Source: Microbacterium luteum (GTDB lineage Bacteria; Actinomycetota; Actinomycetes; Actinomycetales; Microbacteriaceae). From it: a stretch of 64,000 bases of DNA. The notes below the pieces were generated by a model, which was not told the origin of the DNA, did not search any database, and was given only the letters and a program-made list of their open reading frames with translations. The stretch is from positions 1,240,001 to 1,304,000 of the forward strand of contig NZ_CP063814.1 of the NCBI RefSeq assembly GCF_015277875.1, written 5' to 3'. A program made the translations under genes and the position numbers. Below, piece after piece: positions 35,591-44,736 of the stretch; positions within the stretch are counted from its first letter, which is position 1, and every line of letters begins with the position of its first letter.

Positions 35591-36913
35591 TCACGCCGCC
35601 GGGGGCTTGGCGGCGAGCATCCGTTCGAGCGCGACACGCGCGGGATCGGCCACCTCGGCCGGCACCGTGATGCGGTTCTCAACGCGCCCGGCGACAAGGC
35701 CCTCGAGCGTCCACGCGAGATATCCCGGGTGGATGCGGTACATGGTCGAGCACGGGCAGACCACCGGGTCGAGGCAGAAGATCGTGTGCTGCGGGTGCTC
35801 CGCGGCGAGCCGCTGCACGAGGTTGATCTCGGTGCCGATGGCGAAGGTCGTCGGCTCCGCGGCCGCCCGGATGGCCTTGCGGATGTAGTCCGTCGATCCC
35901 GACTCGTCGGCGGCGTCGACGACGGCCATGGGGCACTCCGGATGCACGATGACGCGCACCCCGGGGTGCTCCGCGCGTGCCTTGTCGATCTGGTCGACGG
36001 TGAAGCGCCGATGCACCGAGCAGAATCCGTGCCACAGGATGACGCGGGCGGCGTCGAGCGTGCCCTCGTCCGAGCCGCCGAGCGGTCGGTTCGGATTCCA
36101 CATGGGCATCTGTTCGAGGGGCACGCCCATCGCCTTCGCGGTGTTACGTCCGAGGTGCTGGTCGGGGAAGAAGAGCACGCGGCGTCCGCGCTCGAACGCC
36201 CACTCCAGCACGGTGCGCGCGTTCGAGGACGTGCACACGATCCCCCCGTGGCGGCCGACGAAGCCCTTGATGGCGGCGGAGGAGTTCATGTACGTGACGG
36301 GGATGACCGGCACGCGGCCGTCCGAATCGACGGCGGCCATGTCTCCATAGACCTCTTCGAGCTGCTCCCAGCACTCCTCGACCTGGTCGATGTCGGCCAT
36401 GTCGGCCATGGAGCAGCCCGCCGCGAGGTTCGGGAGGATGACCGCCTGCTCCGGCCCGGACAGCAGGTCGGCGGTCTCGGCCATGAAGTGCACGCCGCAG
36501 AAGACGATCGCCTCGGCATCGGGGTGCTCCAGCGCGGCGTTCGCGAGCTGGAAGGAGTCGCCGACGTAGTCCGCGTGGGTGACGACCTCTTCGCGCTGAT
36601 AGAAGTGCCCGAGCACGACGACGCGGTCTCCGAGCGTGTCCTTGGCGGCGCGGATGCGTGCGTCGAGCTCGGCGTCGCTCGCCTCGCGGTACTCGGCGGG
36701 CAGCTCGCCCTGCCGGGGCGCGCCGGTGGGGATCACGTCGCCCATCGACGCGCCGGGGCCGTAGCCGGGTCGGGTATCGATCTCCCACGGGCCGTCGGCG
36801 AGGTCTGTCGAGCACGTGTCGGCAGGGTCGGAGCCGGCGACGATGCGCTGGATGAGGTGGTCGACGGAAGCGTCGGTGGGACGGGGCTGCAGCGTGACGG
36901 GGGTGGCGGCCAT
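35591..36913 (-). CDS. nadA: Quinolinate synthase
   Basis: A 440-residue [4Fe-4S] enzyme that condenses iminoaspartate with dihydroxyacetone phosphate to quinolinate. Cluster cysteines are in FCGVHFMAE, near the SVHRRFT and HPECPMAV segments, and in the C-terminal region PVVCPCSTMY. YMNSSAAIKGF and HLGRNTAKAMG bind substrate. It is longer than E. coli NadA because of an N-terminal extension of about 90 residues, common in actinobacteria. GAGG precedes ATG 36913. It is the first enzyme gene after the NrtR-type regulator, 29 nt away. Confidence 0.95.
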   Translation of the reverse strand: MAATPVTLQPRPTDASVDHLIQRIVAGSDPADTCSTDLADGPWEIDTRPGYGPGASMGDVIPTGAPRQGELPAEYREASDAELDARIRAAKDTLGDRVVVLGHFYQREEVVTHADYVGDSFQLANAALEHPDAEAIVFCGVHFMAETADLLSGPEQAVILPNLAAGCSMADMADIDQVEECWEQLEEVYGDMAAVDSDGRVPVIPVTYMNSSAAIKGFVGRHGGIVCTSSNARTVLEWAFERGRRVLFFPDQHLGRNTAKAMGVPLEQMPMWNPNRPLGGSDEGTLDAARVILWHGFCSVHRRFTVDQIDKARAEHPGVRVIVHPECPMAVVDAADESGSTDYIRKAIRAAAEPTTFAIGTEINLVQRLAAEHPQHTIFCLDPVVCPCSTMYRIHPGYLAWTLEGLVAGRVENRITVPAEVADPARVALERMLAAKPPAA

Positions 36914-36942
36914 GGCGTCCTCTCTTCTCTCGATGGTGGCGG

Positions 36943-37662
36943 TCAGATGCGCGCGCCGAGCGGCCCGCGATCGGCCAGCTCGACGTCGCGGTTGTAGCGG
37001 TAGAGGCGGGCGGGGCGGTGGCTTCCGGTGCGGAACCGCTCGGTCGGGATGAGCGTTCCCGAGCCCTCGGCCTGACGCCGGAAGTTCGCGGGGTCCAGGC
37101 GCCGGCGCAGGATCGCCTCGTAGACCTCGCGCAGTTCCGCGAGGGTGAACTCGTCCGCGAGGAGGCCGTGCGCGATGCGGCTGTAGCCGACCTTGTTGCG
37201 CAGGCGCCACAGCGCGTAGTCGACGATCTCGTTGTGGTCGAAGGCGAGCCGTGGCAGGTCCGTCGCATCGAACCACGCGACGTTCTCGGGAGCGTCGCCG
37301 GCCGCGGCGTGGGCGGCCAGCTGCGCATCCACGTCGTCTTGGCGCAGCAGCGCCCAGTAGATGATCGAGACGACGCGGCCGGGGGAGCGGTCGACGTCGC
37401 CGAAGGCGTAGAGCTGCTCGAGGTAGCTCGGCTGGAGACCGGTGGTCTCGGCGAGCGTCCGCGATGCGGCGGCATCCAGCCCCTCGGAGATGTCGAGCCA
37501 CCCTCCGGGGAGCGCCCACCGTCCTTCGTGGGGATCGCGGGTGCGGCGCACCAGAGGCAGGCTGAGCGAGATCGCGTCGCCGCGACGGCGCACGGTGAAG
37601 ATGACCGTCGAGACGGCGACGCGCGTGACGTCATCACCGGTCTCGGAACTTCGTGTCACCAT
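36943..37662 (-). CDS. nrtR: NrtR-type NAD-pathway transcriptional regulator (Nudix plus winged helix)
   Basis: A 239-residue protein with an N-terminal Nudix fold (about 10-140) and a C-terminal winged helix (about 150-225; FTLAELREVYEAIL and LDPANFRR), the NrtR architecture. The Nudix box reads G-x5-E-x7-R-T-L-A-E-T, so two of the catalytic glutamates are Thr. This agrees with a sensor that binds ADP-ribose or a related NAD metabolite rather than hydrolysing it. It heads the nadA-nadB-nadC cluster and probably represses it. ATG 37662 has GGAGG 8 nt upstream; ATG 37668 is the alternative. A -10 TAAGAT is at 37688 to 37683. No clear palindromic NrtR box was found by eye. Confidence 0.85.
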   Translation of the reverse strand: MVTRSSETGDDVTRVAVSTVIFTVRRRGDAISLSLPLVRRTRDPHEGRWALPGGWLDISEGLDAAASRTLAETTGLQPSYLEQLYAFGDVDRSPGRVVSIIYWALLRQDDVDAQLAAHAAAGDAPENVAWFDATDLPRLAFDHNEIVDYALWRLRNKVGYSRIAHGLLADEFTLAELREVYEAILRRRLDPANFRRQAEGSGTLIPTERFRTGSHRPARLYRYNRDVELADRGPLGARI

Positions 37663-37780
37663 GACCATTACCTCCGCGACCGATCTTAGTGTCGATGGAA
37701 CCAGAAGTCCAACCGCGGCTCCGTCGGCACCGCCCGGCGGTCTCATAGCTGTGGCGTCTAGGGTGCGAGGGGGAGGACTC

Positions 37781-38953
37781 GTGCTGCTGCTGGACATCGT
37801 GCTGATCGTGATGCTCGTCATCGCGTTGATCGTGGGCGCCGTGCGCGGCTTCATCGCCAGTCTCGGCTCCCTCATCGGCCTGGTCGTCGGCGTGCTCGCG
37901 GCGTGGTGGCTCGTGCCCCTGGTCAACGATGCGTGGCCCTATCCCGAGTGGCGCTCGCTCGTCGTCGTGGGGCTCGCCCTCGTTCTGGTGCTCGGCGGGA
38001 CGGCGATCGGCGCGGGCATCGCCGGCAGGATCCGCTCCGGCGTCGACCGCACGCCGCTGCGCATCATCGACCGGCTGCTCGGGGCGGCCGCCGGCGTGGT
38101 GGCCACCGCCCTCGCCCTGTCCCTCATCGGCGCGAGCGTCACCGCCACCGGCGCGCCGATGCTCGCTCCGGCGGTCGGATCCTCGCAGGTGCTGCAGACG
38201 ATCGATCGCTACACGCCGACGCCGGTGTCGCAGGCGATGGCACAGCTTCGCGCGATCGTGCTGGATGACGGCATCCCCCGGTTGGGGGAGCTGCTTGCGC
38301 CGCAGGCGGAGGCGACGGAGCCGCCGATCGCCCTCGACGACCCCGAACTCGCCACCGCGGCGGCATCCGTCGCGCGCGTCTCCGGCACCGCGTATGCGTG
38401 CGGCACGAGCTCCACCGGGAGCGGGTTCGTCATCGCCGCCGATCGCGTCGTCACGAACGCACACGTGATCGCGGGGGTCGACGAGCCGCTCGTGCAGCTC
38501 CCCGGCGGCCAAGCGCTCGCCGGTCGTGTCGTGTACTTCGACGCCGTCGACGACATCGCCGTGATCGCCGTCGACGGGCTCGATGCCGAGCCGCTGGCGC
38601 TCGGCGACGTGCTCACTCCCGGGTCCGCCGCCGTCGTGCAGGGCTACCCGCTGGGCGGGCCCTTCACCCAGAACAACGCGCAGGTGCTCTCCACCGGCAC
38701 CGTTCCGGTCCCGGACATCTACTCCGACCGGTCCGAGCCCCGGGAGATCTACACCCTCGAGGCGCTCGTGCGTCCCGGCAATTCCGGCGGACCGGTGCTC
38801 ACCGGTGACGGGGTCGTCGTGGGCATCGTCTTCGCACGTGGGCAGAACGACGACACCCGCGGCTATGCCGCGACCAACACGGAGCTCGTCGACGTCGCCG
38901 CCGCCGCTCCGGGTCTGACGGACCCGGTCTCCTCCGGCGACTGCACGAGCTGA
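37781..38953 (+). CDS. marP: MarP-family membrane serine protease (CvpA plus trypsin domain)
   Basis: A 390-residue protein with four CvpA/colicin V-type transmembrane helices (about 1-120) and an extracytoplasmic trypsin-like domain (about 190-385). The catalytic triad is His in VVTNAHVIAG, Asp in AVDDIAVI and Ser in RPGNSGGP. Cysteines in AYACGTS and at the C-terminus (DCTS) may form the disulfide known in mycobacterial MarP (Rv3671c), which protects against acid and oxidative stress. GTG 37781 follows AGGGGGAGG; TAGGGT (37759-37764) is a plausible -10. It is divergent from nrtR. Confidence 0.9.
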   Translation: MLLLDIVLIVMLVIALIVGAVRGFIASLGSLIGLVVGVLAAWWLVPLVNDAWPYPEWRSLVVVGLALVLVLGGTAIGAGIAGRIRSGVDRTPLRIIDRLLGAAAGVVATALALSLIGASVTATGAPMLAPAVGSSQVLQTIDRYTPTPVSQAMAQLRAIVLDDGIPRLGELLAPQAEATEPPIALDDPELATAAASVARVSGTAYACGTSSTGSGFVIAADRVVTNAHVIAGVDEPLVQLPGGQALAGRVVYFDAVDDIAVIAVDGLDAEPLALGDVLTPGSAAVVQGYPLGGPFTQNNAQVLSTGTVPVPDIYSDRSEPREIYTLEALVRPGNSGGPVLTGDGVVVGIVFARGQNDDTRGYAATNTELVDVAAAAPGLTDPVSSGDCTS

Positions 38954-39006
38954 TCGCAGGCCGCGCCACTCCGGCGAAAGACTGTTCCCCGTCTCGACCG
39001 ACTGGC

Positions 39007-39012
39007 TATGCT
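39007..39012 (+). promoter_or_regulatory. -10 element of the gcv riboswitch operon
   Basis: TATGCT, about 27 nt before the first riboswitch helix. No convincing -35 was seen. Confidence 0.5.
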
Positions 39013-39038
39013 GGTCGGACACGTCAACACAGGCCGAC

Positions 39039-39228
39039 GATCGGGTCGGGAGAGCCCCGGGTGACCGGGCACCGAAGGAGCAAGCCTCCCCGCCAATCTC
39101 TCAGGTAATGCGTACCGCTCCGATCTGGCCGACTCTGGAAAGCGACCCTGCACGCGGGGTCCGCCGATGGTGAAAGTCCGGGCATCCGTGCCTCGACGAA
39201 TCTCTCAGGCCCATGACAGAGGGGGAGT
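39039..39228 (+). promoter_or_regulatory. Tandem glycine riboswitch
   Basis: Two glycine aptamers in series. Aptamer 1 is closed by GATCGG (39039-39044) with CCGATC (39120-39125) and contains GGGAGAGCC, CACCGAAGGAGCAA and AATCTCTCAGG. Aptamer 2 is closed by CTCTG (39133-39137) with CAGAG (39217-39221) and contains CTGGAAAGC, CGCCGATGGTGAAAG and AATCTCTCAGG, ending AGAGGGGGA. It is followed directly by gcvT-gcvH-gcvP, so glycine should switch on its own breakdown. This is the classic consensus and needs no search to recognise. Confidence 0.95.
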
Positions 39229-39231
39229 TCA

Positions 39232-39268
39232 CATCCGCTCGTCCGAACGGATGCCCGACCGGACCGGG
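39232..39268 (+). promoter_or_regulatory. Probable expression platform of the glycine riboswitch
   Basis: CATCCG (39232-39237) can pair with CGGATG (39248-39253). CGGATGCC (39248-39255) can instead pair perfectly with GGCATCCG inside aptamer 2 (39181-39188). CCCG (39254-39257) can mask the Shine-Dalgarno by pairing with CGGG (39265-39268). These exclusive pairings suggest translational control. Confidence 0.5.
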
Positions 39269-39275
39269 AGAACTC

Positions 39276-40481
39276 ATGACCGACCCCCGCACCACGGCGC
39301 TGCACACGCGCCACCAGGCACTCGGCGCCTCCTTCACCGACTTCGGCGGATGGCTCATGCCGGTGCGCTACTCGTCGGATCTCGCCGAGCACCGCGCGGT
39401 GCGCGAAGCGGCGGGCCTGTTCGACATCTCGCACATGGCGGAATTCCTCGTGACCGGCCCCCGCGCCGGCGATTTCCTCGACGACGCCCTCGCGGGTCGG
39501 TTCTCGGCGCTCCCGATCGGCAAGGCCACCTACTCACTCGTCCTGACCGAATCGGGCGGCATCGTCGACGACGTCATCGTCTATCGCCTCGGTGAGGAGT
39601 GGTTCCTCGTCATCGCCAACGCCGGCAACCGCGACGCGGTCGGCAGTGCGCTCGACGAGCGGCTGCGCGCTTTCCCGGCACCCACTCCGGCGAGCGCCGC
39701 CGACGAGAGTGGTTCGTTCGCGTTCGTCGCCGGAGCCCAGCCCCGCGTGGAAGACGTCTCCGACGTCTCTGCGCTGATCGCCCTCCAAGGTCCCCGGGCC
39801 GCGCAGATCCTCGCCGACGTGAGCGGACTCGAGCTCGTCGCGCCGCCGGTCGGACGCGACGGCGTGCCCGAGGAGTGGGCGGTCGCGGATCTCGGCTCCT
39901 ACGCGGCACGCGGAGCGGCGTTCGCGGGCACGACCGTCGTCGTCTGCCGCACCGGCTACACCGGCGAAGACGGATTCGAACTCCTGATCGCCGCCGACGC
40001 CGCGCCTGCGCTGTGGGACGCCGTCCTGGAGGCGGGAGAGCCCCAAGGGCTCATTCCGGCGGGACTCGCCGCGCGCGACACCCTTCGCCTCGAAGCGGGC
40101 ATGCCGCTCTACGGCCACGAGCTCGGCCGCCATGTCCGTCCCGCTCAGGCCGGGCTCGGCCGCGTCGTCGCGATGGGCAAAGACGACTTCGTCGGAAAGG
40201 CAGCGCTCGCCGAGGCCCAGGACCCGGCGGCGCGGGTGCTCGTGGGGCTCGTCTCCGGGGGCCGCCGGGCCGCTCGTGCGGGCTACGCCGTACTGGCCGG
40301 AGACGACATCGTCGGCGAGGTCACCAGCGGCGCCCTGAGCCCCACGCTCGGCCATCCGATCGCGATGGCCTTCGTCGACCCCGCCCAGGCAGAGCCCGGA
40401 ACAGCCCTCGCCCTCGACGTGCGGGGGACCCGCATCCCCGCGACCGTGACCGCCCTGCCCTTCTACCGGAGGAACCGATGA
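39276..40481 (+). CDS. gcvT: Aminomethyltransferase (glycine cleavage T protein)
   Basis: A 401-residue T protein that transfers the methylene group from aminomethyl-lipoyl-GcvH to tetrahydrofolate, releasing ammonia. It has [10 protein letters not shown] at the N-terminus, DISHMAEF with the catalytic Asp near residue 50, and the folate-binding [13 protein letters not shown] near residue 225. The C-terminal GCV_T_C barrel is complete. ATG 39276 has GGGAG 6 nt upstream; the frame is open further but runs into the riboswitch. Its stop overlaps the ATG of gcvH by 4 nt. Confidence 0.96.
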   Translation: MTDPRTTALHTRHQALGASFTDFGGWLMPVRYSSDLAEHRAVREAAGLFDISHMAEFLVTGPRAGDFLDDALAGRFSALPIGKATYSLVLTESGGIVDDVIVYRLGEEWFLVIANAGNRDAVGSALDERLRAFPAPTPASAADESGSFAFVAGAQPRVEDVSDVSALIALQGPRAAQILADVSGLELVAPPVGRDGVPEEWAVADLGSYAARGAAFAGTTVVVCRTGYTGEDGFELLIAADAAPALWDAVLEAGEPQGLIPAGLAARDTLRLEAGMPLYGHELGRHVRPAQAGLGRVVAMGKDDFVGKAALAEAQDPAARVLVGLVSGGRRAARAGYAVLAGDDIVGEVTSGALSPTLGHPIAMAFVDPAQAEPGTALALDVRGTRIPATVTALPFYRRNR

Positions 40482-40861
40482 CCGACACCACCGCCCTGAA
40501 GTACACCGCCGAGCACGAATGGATCGCCCTGGACGGCGACACCGCGACCATCGGCATCACCGCCTTCGCCGCCGAGAAGCTCGGCGACATCGTCTTCGTC
40601 GAACTGCCCGGTGTGGGATCCGAGGTCTCCGCGGATGCCGTCTGCGGCGAGATCGAATCGACCAAGTCGGTCGGAGAACTGTACGCGCCGCTGACGGGAA
40701 CCGTCTCGGCCGTCAACGACGCCGCCGTGGACGATCCGTCGCTGGTGAACTCCGACCCCTTCGGCCAGGGGTGGCTCATCAAGCTCACCGTCGACCCGGC
40801 CGCCGTCGACGGACTCCTCGACCACGAGGCGTACGCGAAGCTCACCGGCGGGCAGGCGTGA
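40478..40861 (+). CDS. gcvH: Glycine cleavage system H protein
   Basis: A 127-residue lipoyl carrier that shuttles the aminomethyl group from GcvP to GcvT. The lipoylated residue is K63 in [16 protein letters not shown] at the N-terminus and the FGQGWLIKL segment near the C-terminus are typical. It lies between gcvT and gcvP with 4-nt overlaps on both sides (ATGA and GTGA), so the three subunits are translated as a coupled set. Lipoylation enzymes are not in this window. Confidence 0.97.
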   Translation: MTDTTALKYTAEHEWIALDGDTATIGITAFAAEKLGDIVFVELPGVGSEVSADAVCGEIESTKSVGELYAPLTGTVSAVNDAAVDDPSLVNSDPFGQGWLIKLTVDPAAVDGLLDHEAYAKLTGGQA

Positions 40862-43743
40862 CGGGCGGAGCCGCGGCCTTCGCCGCCCGCCATATCGGCA
40901 CGGACGGTGCCGCCCAGCGGGTCATGCTCGACACGATCGGCTACGCCGACACCGCCGCTCTCCTGGAGGCGGCCGTTCCGGCGTCCATCCGTCTCGCCGA
41001 CGGAGCCGGCCTGCACCTCGAGGCCGCCACCGAGGCCGAAGCGCTCGCCGAGCTGCGCACCCTCGCCGACGGCAACACCGTCGCGCGATCGATGATCGGG
41101 CTCGGCTACCACGACACCCACACCCCCGCGGTCATCGCACGCAACGTGTTCGAGAACCCGTCGTGGTACACCGCCTACACCCCCTATCAGCCCGAGATCT
41201 CCCAGGGGCGGCTGGAGGCGCTCATCACCTTCCAGACGATGGTGACCGATCTCACCGGGCTCGACACGGCGAACGCATCGATGCTGGACGAATCGACCGC
41301 GGTCGTGGAGGGCATGCTCGTCGCGCGACGCGCGTCGAAGAGCCCCTCGAACGTCTTTCTGGTCGACGCCGACGCGCTGCCGCAGACGCACGCTCTCCTC
41401 GCTCACCGCGCCGCGGCGCTCGGGATCGAGCTGCGCCCGGTCGACTTCACCGCAGGCGCCTCGGTCGACGGTGACGCGTTCGGCGCCTTCATCCAGTACC
41501 CCGGAGCCTCCGGGCAGGTGTGGGACCCCGCCGAGGTCATCGCCGCGGTGAAGGATGCCGGCGGTCGCGTCGTCGTCGCCGCCGACCTGCTCGCGCTCAC
41601 CCTGCTGCGCTCGCCCGGCTCGCTCGGGGCCGACATCGCCGTGGGGACCACCCAGCGATTCGGCGTGCCCATGGGCTTCGGCGGGCCGCACGCCGGCTAC
41701 ATGGCGGTGCGTTCCGGCCTGGAGCGTCAGCTTCCCGGACGCCTCGTCGGCGTGTCGCAGGACGCCGACGGCGCCCCCGCCTACCGCCTGTCCCTGCAGA
41801 CGCGCGAGCAGCACATCCGTCGAGAGAAGGCGACGTCGAACATCTGCACCGCGCAGGTGCTGCTGGCGGTCATGGCGGCGATGTACGCCGTCTACCACGG
41901 CCCCGAGGGCCTGCGTGCGATCGCCCGGTCGGTGCACGGGCAGGCGACGCTCGTCGCCGACGCGCTCACGGCGCGGGGGCTGCCGGTGCTCGCCGAATCG
42001 TTCTTCGACACGATCCAGGTGAGGGTGGCGAACGCCGACGCCGTGATCGACGCCGCCCGCGCGCGCGGCATCCTGCTTCGCCGGGTGGACGAGGGCACCG
42101 TCGGGGTGAGCTTCGATGAGGTCTCGGCGTCGACGCGCGGGATCGTCGAGGACCTCCTGGCGGCGTTCGGGGGCGCGGATGACGCCGGGGCGGCGCCCGC
42201 CGGCGGGCCTGTCGGCACGGCCGCGGCGCAGTCCTTCCCGGCGGCGCTGCGGCGCACGGACGACTGCCTCACGCATCCGGTGTTCACCACCCACCACTCC
42301 GAGACCGCCATGATGCGGTACCTCAAGCAGCTCGCCGACCGTGACTACGCCCTCGATCGCGGGATGATCCCGCTCGGGTCGTGCACCATGAAGCTCAACG
42401 CCGCCACCGAGATGGCCGCGGTGTCCTGGCCCGAGTTCGCGCGGATGCATCCGTTCGCGCCTGCCGAGCACGTGACGGGATACCTCGACCTCGTCACGCA
42501 GCTCGAGCAGTGGCTCGCCGACCTGACGGGCTACGACGCCGTCTCGCTGCAGCCGAACGCGGGATCGCAGGGCGAGCTCGCCGGCCTCCTCGCGATCCGC
42601 GGCTACCACCGCTCGCGCGGTGACGATCGGCGCGCGGTGTGCCTCATCCCGTCGTCGGCACACGGGACCAACGCCGCGTCGGCGGTGCTGGCGGGCATGC
42701 GGGTCGTCGTGGTGGCGTGCGATGAGGCCGGCAACATCGACCTCGACGATCTGCGCTCGAAGGTGGAGGCGCACCGGGACGAGCTGTCGGCGCTCATGAT
42801 CACCTATCCGTCGACGCACGGGGTCTACGAGCACGACGTCATCGAGATCACACGGGCGGTGCACGACGCCGGCGGTCAGGTCTACGTCGACGGCGCGAAC
42901 CTCAACGCCCTGCTGGGGTTCGCCCGCTTCGGAGACCTCGGCGGCGACGTTTCGCACCTGAATCTGCACAAGACCTTCGCGATCCCGCACGGCGGCGGCG
43001 GTCCGGGCGTCGGACCCGTCGCCGCGAAAGCCCATCTCGCCCCCTTCCTGCCGTCGCACCCGCAGGCGCAGCGGGCGGAGCATGCCGGTGGGCACGCGTT
43101 CGACGGCGGCCCCGTCTCCGCGGCGCCGTACGGTTCGGCGTCGATCCTGCCGATCTCGTGGGCGTACGTGCGCCTCATGGGAACGCGGGGGCTCACCGAG
43201 GCCACGGCGTCGGCGGTGCTGGCGGCGAACTACATCGCGGCGCGGCTGAAGGACCACTTCCCGGTGCTCTACGCCGGGGAGAACGGCCTCGTCGCCCACG
43301 AGTGCATCCTCGACCTCCGGCCGCTGCGGGAGTCGACGGGCATCACGGTCGACGATGTCGCCAAGCGACTCATCGACTACGGCTTCCACGCCCCGACGAT
43401 GTCGTTCCCGGTGGCGGGCACCCTCATGGTCGAGCCGACCGAGTCGGAAGACCTTGCGGAGCTCGACCGGTTCGTCGAGGCGATGATCGCGATCAAGGGC
43501 GAGGCGGACCGCGTCGCGACGGGGGAGTGGCCGGTCGGCGACAACCCCCTCGTGAACGCCCCGCACACGGCGGCATCGATCGCCGCGGCCGATTGGCCGC
43601 ATCCCTACTCCCGGGAGACCGCGGTCTTCCCGGTGCGCAGCCTCGTGCGCACGAAGTACTGGCCGCCGGTGCGTCGCATCGACCAGGCCTACGGCGATCG
43701 CAATCTCGTGTGCGCCTGCCCGCCGCCCGAGGCCTTCGCCTGA
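40858..43743 (+). CDS. gcvP: Glycine dehydrogenase (decarboxylating), P protein
   Basis: A 961-residue homodimeric-type P protein that decarboxylates glycine and passes the aminomethyl group to GcvH. It has an N-terminal half (about 1-440) and a C-terminal PLP half (about 450-950) with the Schiff-base lysine K705 in [21 protein letters not shown] at the N-terminus and the [13 protein letters not shown] segment are conserved. GTG 40858 overlaps the gcvH stop. A 1151-codon open frame on the opposite strand is an artefact of high GC. The L protein (lipoamide dehydrogenase) is not encoded here. Confidence 0.96.
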   Translation: MTGGAAAFAARHIGTDGAAQRVMLDTIGYADTAALLEAAVPASIRLADGAGLHLEAATEAEALAELRTLADGNTVARSMIGLGYHDTHTPAVIARNVFENPSWYTAYTPYQPEISQGRLEALITFQTMVTDLTGLDTANASMLDESTAVVEGMLVARRASKSPSNVFLVDADALPQTHALLAHRAAALGIELRPVDFTAGASVDGDAFGAFIQYPGASGQVWDPAEVIAAVKDAGGRVVVAADLLALTLLRSPGSLGADIAVGTTQRFGVPMGFGGPHAGYMAVRSGLERQLPGRLVGVSQDADGAPAYRLSLQTREQHIRREKATSNICTAQVLLAVMAAMYAVYHGPEGLRAIARSVHGQATLVADALTARGLPVLAESFFDTIQVRVANADAVIDAARARGILLRRVDEGTVGVSFDEVSASTRGIVEDLLAAFGGADDAGAAPAGGPVGTAAAQSFPAALRRTDDCLTHPVFTTHHSETAMMRYLKQLADRDYALDRGMIPLGSCTMKLNAATEMAAVSWPEFARMHPFAPAEHVTGYLDLVTQLEQWLADLTGYDAVSLQPNAGSQGELAGLLAIRGYHRSRGDDRRAVCLIPSSAHGTNAASAVLAGMRVVVVACDEAGNIDLDDLRSKVEAHRDELSALMITYPSTHGVYEHDVIEITRAVHDAGGQVYVDGANLNALLGFARFGDLGGDVSHLNLHKTFAIPHGGGGPGVGPVAAKAHLAPFLPSHPQAQRAEHAGGHAFDGGPVSAAPYGSASILPISWAYVRLMGTRGLTEATASAVLAANYIAARLKDHFPVLYAGENGLVAHECILDLRPLRESTGITVDDVAKRLIDYGFHAPTMSFPVAGTLMVEPTESEDLAELDRFVEAMIAIKGEADRVATGEWPVGDNPLVNAPHTAASIAAADWPHPYSRETAVFPVRSLVRTKYWPPVRRIDQAYGDRNLVCACPPPEAFA

Positions 43744-43751
43744 CCCCGTTG

Positions 43752-43786
43752 CGAGACCCGGGTTCGCGTCCGACACCCGGGTCTCG
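43752..43786. terminator. Bidirectional terminator between gcvP and the CPBP gene
   Basis: Perfect 12-bp stem, CGAGACCCGGGT (43752-43763) with ACCCGGGTCTCG (43775-43786), and an 11-nt loop. It starts 8 nt after the gcvP stop. Confidence 0.8.
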
Positions 43787-43797
43787 GCGGTCGGGGG

Positions 43798-44577
43798 TCA
43801 GAAGAGGGCCGGCCAAAGGGCGACGGCCAGCGGATAGCCGACGAAGGCGACGACGTCGAGCAGCGTGTGGGCGATCACGAGAGGCATGACGCGACCCCAG
43901 CGGTGGTAGCACCAGCCGAAGACGACACCCATCGCGATGTTCCCGACGATCGCTCCGAAGCCCTGGTAGGCGTGGTACGCGCCGCGGAGGGCGGCGGTCG
44001 AGAGGATGATCGTCCACGTCGACCACCCCACACGCCGCAGCCGATCGAAGAGGTAGCCGATGAAGATGACCTCCTCGGTCAGTCCCGCCCGGAGCGCTGA
44101 CAGGGCGAGGAGCGGGATCGTCCACCATGCCGCGTCGAGGGGCGAGGCCACCACCGAGACGGTGACACCGAGGGCGCGTCCGGCGGCGTAGAGCGCCAGC
44201 CCGGGGATGCCGATCGCGGCCGTCAGGAGCACTCCGCGGCCGAGGTCGCCGCCGAAGCGGGAAAAGTCCAGGCCGATCCGGCGCAGAGCGCTCTTCCCGG
44301 GTTCCCACAGCAGGTAGATCACGAGCGCGACCAGGGCGAGATCGAAGAAGAGGTCGAGCAGCCGATAGAGGGCATCCCACAGCGCGAGGTCGTCGCGCGC
44401 AGTGTTCAGCTGCGCCTCCTGCTGCCCGAGCGGAGTCTCGACAAGGAGGCGACGCACGAGCGTGAGCAGGCTGTAGACGGCGGACTGTCCCACCGTCACG
44501 GCGAGGACCAGACCGATCTCCCACCACGTGCGAGCGTTGCCGAAACGTGCAGAGTCGGGGGCGGGGGACGACGTCAC
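43798..44577 (-). CDS. CPBP family intramembrane glutamic endopeptidase
   Basis: A 259-residue membrane protein of the CPBP (CAAX protease and bacteriocin-processing, Rce1/Abi) family, with about eight hydrophobic helices. Motif 1 is GLTEEVIFIGYL with the paired glutamates near residue 167. Motif 2 is a YHAYQGFG-like segment, and motif 3 includes IAHTLLDVV. These suggest an active intramembrane protease; substrates are unknown. GTG 44577 has GACAAT (44591 to 44586) 8 nt upstream, a possible leaderless start. It is divergent from the oligopeptide transporter operon. Confidence 0.85.
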   Translation of the reverse strand: MTSSPAPDSARFGNARTWWEIGLVLAVTVGQSAVYSLLTLVRRLLVETPLGQQEAQLNTARDDLALWDALYRLLDLFFDLALVALVIYLLWEPGKSALRRIGLDFSRFGGDLGRGVLLTAAIGIPGLALYAAGRALGVTVSVVASPLDAAWWTIPLLALSALRAGLTEEVIFIGYLFDRLRRVGWSTWTIILSTAALRGAYHAYQGFGAIVGNIAMGVVFGWCYHRWGRVMPLVIAHTLLDVVAFVGYPLAVALWPALF

Positions 44578-44641
44578 GTTGTCAGATTGTCACATTCCGG
44601 TCGCCTTGAGTTAAGGCTCTGTAACGTTTGCCAAGGATGTT

Positions 44642-44736
44642 TTGACCATCTCCCACCCCGTGCTTAGGGTTTTCCCATCCGCGCCTGAGCCGGGTCATAC
44701 CCGGGGTCAGGCGCATAAACCTGCACAGGAGGAATA
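44642..44736 (+). promoter_or_regulatory. Promoter and hairpin leader of the oligopeptide transporter operon
   Basis: TTGACC (44642-44647), a 17-nt spacer and TAGGGT (44665-44670) form a good housekeeping promoter. In the leader, GCGCCTGA (44681-44688) pairs with TCAGGCGC (44707-44714) around a nested GGGT-CAT-ACCC hairpin. AGGAGG then lies 5 nt before the GTG. Confidence 0.65.

Noticed and set aside
37660..37780. Classical palindromic NrtR box upstream of nrtR
   Set aside because: Only a repeated GTGTC (37653 and 37690) was seen; no inverted repeat strong enough to call an operator.
40321..43776. 1151-codon open frame antisense to gcvT-gcvH-gcvP
   Set aside because: It mirrors the three glycine cleavage genes, has the Arg/Gly/Asp/His-rich composition of GC-driven shadow frames, and shows no domain.
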